From Geothrix limicola (GTDB lineage: Bacteria > Acidobacteriota > Holophagae > Holophagales > Holophagaceae), in NCBI RefSeq assembly GCF_030268085.1, contig NZ_BSDE01000004.1, forward strand, positions 186,001 to 250,000: a stretch of DNA of 64,000 bases, read 5' to 3'. The position numbers were made by a program, and so were the translations under genes. Shown in pieces: positions 59,377-64,000 of this stretch. Position 1 is the first letter of the stretch. Each line of letters opens with the position of its first letter. The notes beneath the pieces were generated by a model that was not told the origin of the DNA, did no database searches, and saw nothing but the letters and a program-made list of their open reading frames with translations.

Positions 59377-59386
59377 CCAGCCTAGC
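59377..59386 (-). promoter_or_regulatory. GCTAGnnTGG -10-like element before the KdsC-like gene
   Basis: On the minus strand GCTAGGCTGG precedes TCTGGGAGCGACCC and the GTG start. The 14-base spacing to the start leaves a short leader with a clear ribosome site. Confidence 0.5.
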
Positions 59387-59506
59387 AAATCCGGGGCCAC
59401 GGGCAGGGCCCCGGCTCGATTCACCCTGAAATGGGAGGATTTGACGGAAGTTGGCTGGCTGGATGCCTCGACAGGTATACAGTTGCCATCGGACGGTGAT
59501 TTTCCC

Positions 59507-59519
59507 TTGACAGGGTCAA
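59507..59519. promoter_or_regulatory. Candidate ArsR operator overlapping a -35
   Basis: TTGACAGGGTCAA is a perfect inverted repeat (TTGAC / GTCAA) with a 3-base centre. It coincides with a perfect TTGACA -35 (59507-59512), 36 bases before the GTG at 59555. TCATAT (59531-59536) at an 18-base spacing is a weak -10. It is the only obvious binding site for the neighbouring ArsR protein. Confidence 0.5.
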
Positions 59520-59554
59520 AATCCAGATAATCATATGTGCATGGAGTTTTGACC

Positions 59555-59884
59555 GTGAACCACCAGCTCAGCAATCCCATGATCGATGAAGTGAGCGGCC
59601 TCTTCAGCGCCCTGGGGGACACGTCCCGCCTGAAGATCCTGCGCTCCCTGCTGGATTCCAAGACGCCCCTCAGCCAGGGGGCCGTCGCCGAGGCCTCGGG
59701 GCTCTCCCAGGCCAACGCCTCGAAGCACCTGGCCTGCCTGGTGCGCGTGGGCCTCGTGAGCCGCGAGCCCGAAGGCAACGCGGTCTACTTCAGCCCCGTC
59801 ATGCCCCTGGTGGGAGAGCTGTGCGATCTGGTCTGCGGCCACGTCAGCGACCGCGCCCGCATCACGTACAAGGCTTTGAAGTAA
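59555..59884 (+). CDS. ArsR/SmtB-family metalloregulator
   Basis: 109 residues from GTG at 59555 (TGGAG upstream); GTG 59537 and ATG 59579 are alternatives in the same frame. Winged-helix ArsR fold: FSALGDTSRLKILRSLL, then the recognition helix LSQANASKHLACLVRVGLVS, and the beta-wing SREPEGNAVYFSP. The C-terminal helix ELCDLVCGHVSDRARI carries Cys, Cys, Asp and His that could form an alpha5-type metal site. It heads the TolC/adaptor/RND genes and should derepress them on binding a metal ion such as Zn, Co, Cd, Ag or Cu. The metal cannot be told from sequence. Confidence 0.88.
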   Translation: MNHQLSNPMIDEVSGLFSALGDTSRLKILRSLLDSKTPLSQGAVAEASGLSQANASKHLACLVRVGLVSREPEGNAVYFSPVMPLVGELCDLVCGHVSDRARITYKALK

Positions 59885-59909
59885 GGGGCCCCGGCCCTTT
59901 TTTTGTTCT
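59883..59909 (+). terminator. Intrinsic terminator between arsR and the efflux genes
   Basis: AAGGGGCC and GGCCCTT around a short CC loop, with T7 directly after (TTTTTTTG, near 59898-59905). It lies just after the arsR stop and 14-18 bases before the tolC-like start. It would reduce read-through to the efflux genes and could be an attenuation point. Confidence 0.7.
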
Positions 59910-59922
59910 GGAGTATTCCTTT

Positions 59923-61239
59923 ATGAGTATTAAAAGACTCACAGCGCTATTGGTCGCGGGGCTGGGGATGGGGCTTGGCCTCGGCGCCCAGGAACCGCTG
60001 ACCGTCGAGCGCGCCATCCGCCGGGCCTGGACCGATCAGGCGGGCCTTCGCGCCGGCCAGGCCCTGGTGGAGGGCCGCCAGGCCGAGGCCGAATCCGCCC
60101 GAGCCCTGCGCCTGCCCAGCTTCACGCTGAACGCCCAGGGGATGCGGACCAACGAACCCATGATGGCCTTCGGCATGAAGCTGAACCAGGCGCGGATCGG
60201 CGCGGCGGACTTCAATCCCCTGGTGCTGAACCATCCCGATCCCATCGGCGCCTACGGCGGCTCCGCGGTGGTGCAGCAGCCGCTCTACGCCGGGGGCCGC
60301 ATCACCGCCGCCCGCCGGGCCGGCGAATTCATGGCCGAGGCCGAACAGGCCAGCCAGGAGCATCGCAAGCAGGAGACGGCGCGTGCCGTGGTCGAGGCCT
60401 ACTTCGGCATCCAGGTGGCCGAGCAGGCGCTCGCCTGGGTGGACGACACCCGCGCCTGGGTCCAGGGCATGGAAGATTTCGTCGGCGCCCGGGTGGCCCA
60501 GGGACTCATGCTCGAATCCGAGCTGCAGCGGCTGAAGGCCGTGCATGCCCAGGTGGACGCCCAAAAGGCCGAAGTGCTGCGCCAGGTGCACACGGCCCGT
60601 TCCGGTCTGGGCCTGCTGACGGGCGGCGGCCCCGTGGAGGGACCGTTGGCTACCGCGCTGGACGTTCAGGAGGCGACCACTCCGGGCGCACCCGTCCGCC
60701 GGGCCGACCTGGTGTCCGCGGACCTTCAGGCCCGCGCCGCGACGGAAGGCGCCAAGGCCGCCAGCGGCAACCTGCTGCCTTCCGTGGGACTGGAGCTGGG
60801 CGCGGGCACGCTGCACCATTCCTGGTCCGACAAGGGCAACTGGTCCTGGGCCGCCGTGGGTCTCTCCTGGAAGGTGTTCTCGGGGCCCGACCGCGCCAAG
60901 GCCAACGCCGCCCGCGCCCAGGCCAATGCCGCGAAGGAGATGCTGTCCTTCAAGCAGCAGCAGGCCGATCACGAGGTGCGCGCCGCCAAGGAGGCGGTGG
61001 CGGCTGCCCAGGCCCGCTGCGCCGCGGCGAAGGAATCCCTGCTCGCCGCCGAGACCTCCAAGCGTCTGCGGGAAGCGCGCCACCGCGAAGGCCTCACGCC
61101 CCTCACCGATGTGCTCGATGCGGAAGCCGCCCTCCAGGGCGCCCGCAACCTGCTGCTGCAAAGCCTCTATGACCTGCGCACGAACCGGGCGGCCCTGGAT
61201 CTGGCCACCGGCGCCCCCATCGAAGGAGTCCATCCATGA
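59923..61239 (+). CDS. TolC-family outer-membrane protein of the ArsR-headed efflux system
   Basis: 438 residues from ATG at 59923 (TGGAG nine bases upstream). A good signal peptide (IKRLTALLVAGLGMGLGLGAQ) is followed by two OEP repeats (LTVERAIRRAWTDQAGLRAG near residue 25 and a second starting at about 245). The helical regions are rich in Ala, Glu, Lys and Gln. It pairs with the adaptor and RND genes directly downstream; its stop overlaps the adaptor start by 4 bases (ATGA). Confidence 0.92.
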   Translation: MSIKRLTALLVAGLGMGLGLGAQEPLTVERAIRRAWTDQAGLRAGQALVEGRQAEAESARALRLPSFTLNAQGMRTNEPMMAFGMKLNQARIGAADFNPLVLNHPDPIGAYGGSAVVQQPLYAGGRITAARRAGEFMAEAEQASQEHRKQETARAVVEAYFGIQVAEQALAWVDDTRAWVQGMEDFVGARVAQGLMLESELQRLKAVHAQVDAQKAEVLRQVHTARSGLGLLTGGGPVEGPLATALDVQEATTPGAPVRRADLVSADLQARAATEGAKAASGNLLPSVGLELGAGTLHHSWSDKGNWSWAAVGLSWKVFSGPDRAKANAARAQANAAKEMLSFKQQQADHEVRAAKEAVAAAQARCAAAKESLLAAETSKRLREARHREGLTPLTDVLDAEAALQGARNLLLQSLYDLRTNRAALDLATGAPIEGVHP

Positions 61240-62261
61240 AACCGACCGTCGTTCTCGTCCTGACGGCCCTGTCCTTGATCACTCTGGCCTGCGGCCACAA
61301 GGAGGCCCATTCCGAGGCCAAGGAACTGCCCAGAGTCGCCGTGTCCCTCGTGGCGGGCGCCGCGGCCGAAGGCGGCACCTGGGTGGCCGCCACGCTGCAG
61401 TCCACCCGCACGGCCACCCTGTCCACGCGCATGGCCGCGCAGGTCAAGCGGGTGCACGTGCAGGAGGGCCAACGCGTGGCTGCCGGCGCACTGATGATGG
61501 CCCTCGGTGACGAGGATCTCCAGGCCCAACTGAAGGCCGCCGAAACGGGTCTGGCCACCGTGCAGGCCCACCACCGCCGCATCCAGGCGCTCTTCGAGCA
61601 GAAGGCCGCCACGCCCTCCGAGCTGGAAGGGGCCCAGGCCCAGCTGGCCCAGGCCCAGGCGGGGGTCGCGTCTCTCAAGGCCAACGTGGCCTACACGCAG
61701 ATCCGCGCGCCCTTCTCCGGCATCGTCCAGTCCCGCAAGGTCAACGAAGGCGACTTCGTCGGGCCTGGCACGCCCCTGGTGGAGCTGGTCGGCGAAGGCG
61801 AGCAGGAACTGGTGGCGACCCTGTCCGAGGGAGAGGCCAAGGCCCTGAAAGCCGGCCTCAAGGTGCCTTTCGAATCGGAAGGAATCAAGGGCGAAGCCCA
61901 GGTGACGGCCCTGGCCGCGGGCGGCGACGCCTTCAGTCACAAGGGCACCCTGCGGGCCCGGGTGCTGTCGCCCAAGGGGCTGCGCCAGGGCTCCTTCGCC
62001 CGCATCCTCGTGCCCGGGGTCAAGGCTGAGGGACTGAGGATCTCGCGCAGCGCCCTCGTGACGCGGGGCGAACTGACCGGCGTCTTCGTGGCCAAGGACG
62101 GCCACGCCGAACTGCGCTGGATCTCCCTGGGCGAGGGCGCGGGCGACAGCCTGCCCGTGCGCGCGGGCCTGAAGCCAGAGGATCGCGTCATCGATCGGCC
62201 CGGCAGCCTCCAGGACGGCCAGCCCATCGACATTTCCGGCGGGGTGAATCATGGAAAGTAA
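61236..62261 (+). CDS. RND periplasmic adaptor, lipoprotein type
   Basis: 341 residues. Lipobox LITLAC near residue 19 followed by GHKEAH suggests a lipid anchor. Lipoyl halves: LSTRMAAQVKRVHVQEGQRV and IRAPFSGIVQSRKVNEGD. A short coiled-coil hairpin lies between (about 90-135), then a beta-barrel domain (LVELVGEGEQELVATLSE) and a membrane-proximal domain. It is shorter than CusB/CzcB-type proteins and has no N-terminal metal-binding Met or His cluster. It overlaps the RND gene by 11 bases. Confidence 0.93.
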   Translation: MKPTVVLVLTALSLITLACGHKEAHSEAKELPRVAVSLVAGAAAEGGTWVAATLQSTRTATLSTRMAAQVKRVHVQEGQRVAAGALMMALGDEDLQAQLKAAETGLATVQAHHRRIQALFEQKAATPSELEGAQAQLAQAQAGVASLKANVAYTQIRAPFSGIVQSRKVNEGDFVGPGTPLVELVGEGEQELVATLSEGEAKALKAGLKVPFESEGIKGEAQVTALAAGGDAFSHKGTLRARVLSPKGLRQGSFARILVPGVKAEGLRISRSALVTRGELTGVFVAKDGHAELRWISLGEGAGDSLPVRAGLKPEDRVIDRPGSLQDGQPIDISGGVNHGK

Positions 62262-64000
62262 CCCCCGTCTCGGGCTGGCCGGAAGGCTCGCCAAGGGCTT
62301 CCTCCGCAGCAAGCTGACACCGCTGCTGGTGCTCGCCTCGCTGATGCTGGGCCTGCTCGCCGTGTGGCTCACGCCGCGCGAGGAGGAACCCCAGATCGTC
62401 GTGCCCATGGTGGATCTCTACGTGCCGTTCCCCGGCGCGAGCCCCAAGGAGGTGGAAAGCCAGGTCACGACGCCGCTGGAGAAGCGCCTCTGGGGCATTC
62501 CCGGCGTGGAGTACCTCTACAGCGTGAGCCGGCCGGGCATGGCGCTCCTCACCGTGCGCTTCAAGGTGAACGAACCCCAGGAGCCCAGCCTCGTGAAGCT
62601 CCACCAGGAGCTGGCCGCCCATCCTGAGCTGCTGCCGCCCGGGGCCATGAAGCCCATCGTCAAGCTGCAGACCATCGACGACGTGCCCTTCCTCGTGCTC
62701 ACCCTGCATGGGCAGGACCAGACGCCGGGCCAGCTGCGCAAGGTGGCCGAGGTGCTTGGACAGGAACTGTCCACCGTGCCCAACACCGCGCAGGTGAAGG
62801 TAGTGGGCGGGGCCCGCCGCATGGTGCGCGTGGAGCCCGATCCGGACCGCATGCGCTCGCTGGGCTTCTCCATGGCGGAGCTGCAGCCCGCCCTGCAGTC
62901 CGCCGAGGCCCAGCTGCCCGTGGGCGCGCTGGTGAATCAGGGCCGCCGCACGGAGGTGGAGGCCACGGGCTTCGTCATGCAGGCCGCCGAACTCAAGCGG
63001 CTGGTGGTGGGCGTGCGCAACCAGCGGCCCATCTACCTGGGGGACGTGGCGAGCATCGTGGACGCGCCCGAGCCCGAACCCGCCGTCGTGCTCTTCGGCG
63101 GGGCAGGGGCCGCGACGGGAAGTGGGGGCTTCGAAACGGCCGTGAGCCTCACGCTCTCCAAGCGCGCGGGAACCAACGCCACGGCCCTCGCCGACCAGGT
63201 GTTGGCCAAGGTGGAGGCTCTGCGCGGCAACCTCATCCCGCGCGATCTCAAGGTCACGGTGACGCGCAACTACGGCGAGACCGCCGGCGACAAATCCAAC
63301 GAGCTGATCGAGCACCTGATGATCGCCACCCTCAGCGTCATCGCGCTCATCCTCCTGGCCATGGGCTGGCGCAGCGCCGTCGTGGTGGGCGTTGCCGTGC
63401 CCGTGACCTTGGCGCTCACCCTGCTCATCACCTACCTGCTGGGCTACACGCTGAACCGCGTGACGCTCTTCGCGCTCATCTTCTCCATCGGCATCCTGGT
63501 GGACGACGCCATCGTGGTGGTGGAGAACATCCACCGGCACATGCACCTGCCGGGTCAGCGCAAGAGCTTTGCGCGCATGGTGGTGGAGGCCGTCGACGAG
63601 GTGGGCAATCCCACCATCCTCGCCACCTTCGCCGTCATCGCCGCCATCCTGCCCATGGCCTTCGTGCGCGGACTCATGGGCCCCTACATGCGGCCCATCC
63701 CCGTCGGCGCCAGCCTGGCCATGCTGTTCAGCCTCATCATCGCCTTCGTCATCAGCCCCTGGGCCAGCCTCATCGTGTTCAAGAAGGAGGCCCACCTGCC
63801 CGAGGTGGACGAGAGCGGCCTGCATCCGGCCACGCCCGAAACCGTGCCGCCGGAGCCCGAGCACGACTGGCCCCACAAGAACCCCGAGGTGGCCCCCGAC
63901 AGCCGCATGACGATGCTCTACCGCAAGGTGATGCACGCCCTGCTCACCCGGCCGCCCGTGCGCTGGGGCTTCTTCGCCGGCGTGGTGGCCCTGCTGCTGG
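62251..64000 (+). CDS. RND efflux transporter of the ArsR-headed system (cut by window edge)
   Basis: At least 583 residues from ATG at 62251, continuing past the right edge (full RND pumps are about 1,030-1,080). The N-terminus (RLGLAGRLAKGFLRSKLTPL) and LYVPFPGASPKEVESQVTTP are typical. The Asp pair is in GILVDDAIVVVENIHRHM at residues 418-419. After the TM6 region comes an insert rich in Pro, Glu and His (about 525-555). The N-terminal REEEPQIVVPMVDLYV segment looks more like HAE/AcrB-related orphan pumps than like CusA/CzcA, but the ArsR regulator points to metal or metalloid export. The metal is not determined. Confidence 0.93.
   Translation, partial: MESNPRLGLAGRLAKGFLRSKLTPLLVLASLMLGLLAVWLTPREEEPQIVVPMVDLYVPFPGASPKEVESQVTTPLEKRLWGIPGVEYLYSVSRPGMALLTVRFKVNEPQEPSLVKLHQELAAHPELLPPGAMKPIVKLQTIDDVPFLVLTLHGQDQTPGQLRKVAEVLGQELSTVPNTAQVKVVGGARRMVRVEPDPDRMRSLGFSMAELQPALQSAEAQLPVGALVNQGRRTEVEATGFVMQAAELKRLVVGVRNQRPIYLGDVASIVDAPEPEPAVVLFGGAGAATGSGGFETAVSLTLSKRAGTNATALADQVLAKVEALRGNLIPRDLKVTVTRNYGETAGDKSNELIEHLMIATLSVIALILLAMGWRSAVVVGVAVPVTLALTLLITYLLGYTLNRVTLFALIFSIGILVDDAIVVVENIHRHMHLPGQRKSFARMVVEAVDEVGNPTILATFAVIAAILPMAFVRGLMGPYMRPIPVGASLAMLFSLIIAFVISPWASLIVFKKEAHLPEVDESGLHPATPETVPPEPEHDWPHKNPEVAPDSRMTMLYRKVMHALLTRPPVRWGFFAGVVALLL

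Noticed and set aside
1-64000. tRNA, rRNA, CRISPR, insertion sequence or prophage
   Set aside because: No cloverleaf or conserved rRNA stretch, no regular direct repeats with spacers, no transposase or integrase motif was found. The only regular repeats are inside the giant lipoprotein gene.

Overview
This is about 64 kb of a GC-rich (roughly two-thirds G+C), densely packed chromosome of a Gram-negative, motile, respiratory bacterium. The gene mix suggests Acidobacteriota, class Holophagae (Geothrix/Holophaga-like). It includes an exported tetraheme cytochrome, two hemerythrin-type proteins, a fused 2-oxoacid dehydrogenase E1, lipopolysaccharide and flagellar genes, outer-membrane barrels and two RND efflux systems. 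That placement rests on gene content and codon/GC style only. I see no rRNA, tRNA, CRISPR array, insertion sequence, integrase or phage gene. No gene-free stretch exceeds 300 bases.

Layout. 1-7.6 kb is one minus-strand block: a 1,791-residue lipoprotein (Ig-like, InlB-type and 14 Kelch-like repeats), a membrane protein, a GNAT acetyltransferase, a YraN-type nuclease and the start of flhA. 7.8-14.9 kb holds a two-part outer-membrane protein, then a minus-strand run of DEDDh exonuclease, zinc-ribbon protein, bacteriohemerythrin, polysaccharide deacetylase and valS. 15-19.8 kb holds a tetraheme cytochrome c, a HlyD-type adaptor, a double-CDGSH Fe-S protein, a hemerythrin-domain protein, two exported proteins and bioB. 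19.9-29 kb holds a KdpDE-like two-component pair divergent from an ammonium transporter, fused E1 alpha/beta, a small barrel, a cold-shock protein, an alpha/beta hydrolase and a small membrane protein.

29.1-36.2 kb is a five-gene operon: TetR regulator, TolC, adaptor, RND pump and nitroreductase, with two matching palindromes at the promoter. 36.3-42.8 kb holds mfd, a membrane protein and an exported protein with a repeated domain. 42.8-48.3 kb (minus) holds a kinase-less PAS protein with a Cys-rich tail, a complete AmmeMemoRadiSam set (AMMECR1 fused to the radical SAM enzyme, plus the Memo protein) and an HAD 5'-nucleotidase. 48.4-58.3 kb holds exported peptidases (S9, DUF885, Xaa-Pro), a THI5/NMT1-domain hybrid kinase, a second histidine kinase and a tiny Lys-rich ORF. 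58.3-64 kb holds a barrel protein, a KdsC-like phosphatase and an ArsR-headed TolC/adaptor/RND operon running off the right edge.

Regulatory theme. Many start codons are preceded by TAnnnTGG, often within GCTAGnnTGG. In several genes it lies only 5-8 bases upstream of the start codon, which is the layout of leaderless transcripts. Together with many 1-11 bp gene overlaps (ATGA, GTGA, CTGA), this suggests heavy use of leaderless mRNAs and translational coupling. The most unusual items are the AmmeMemoRadiSam fusion, the THI5-domain sensor kinase, the PAS/Cys-tail protein, the repeated-domain exported protein, the giant repeat lipoprotein and a perfect 16-bp-arm inverted repeat in front of valS.
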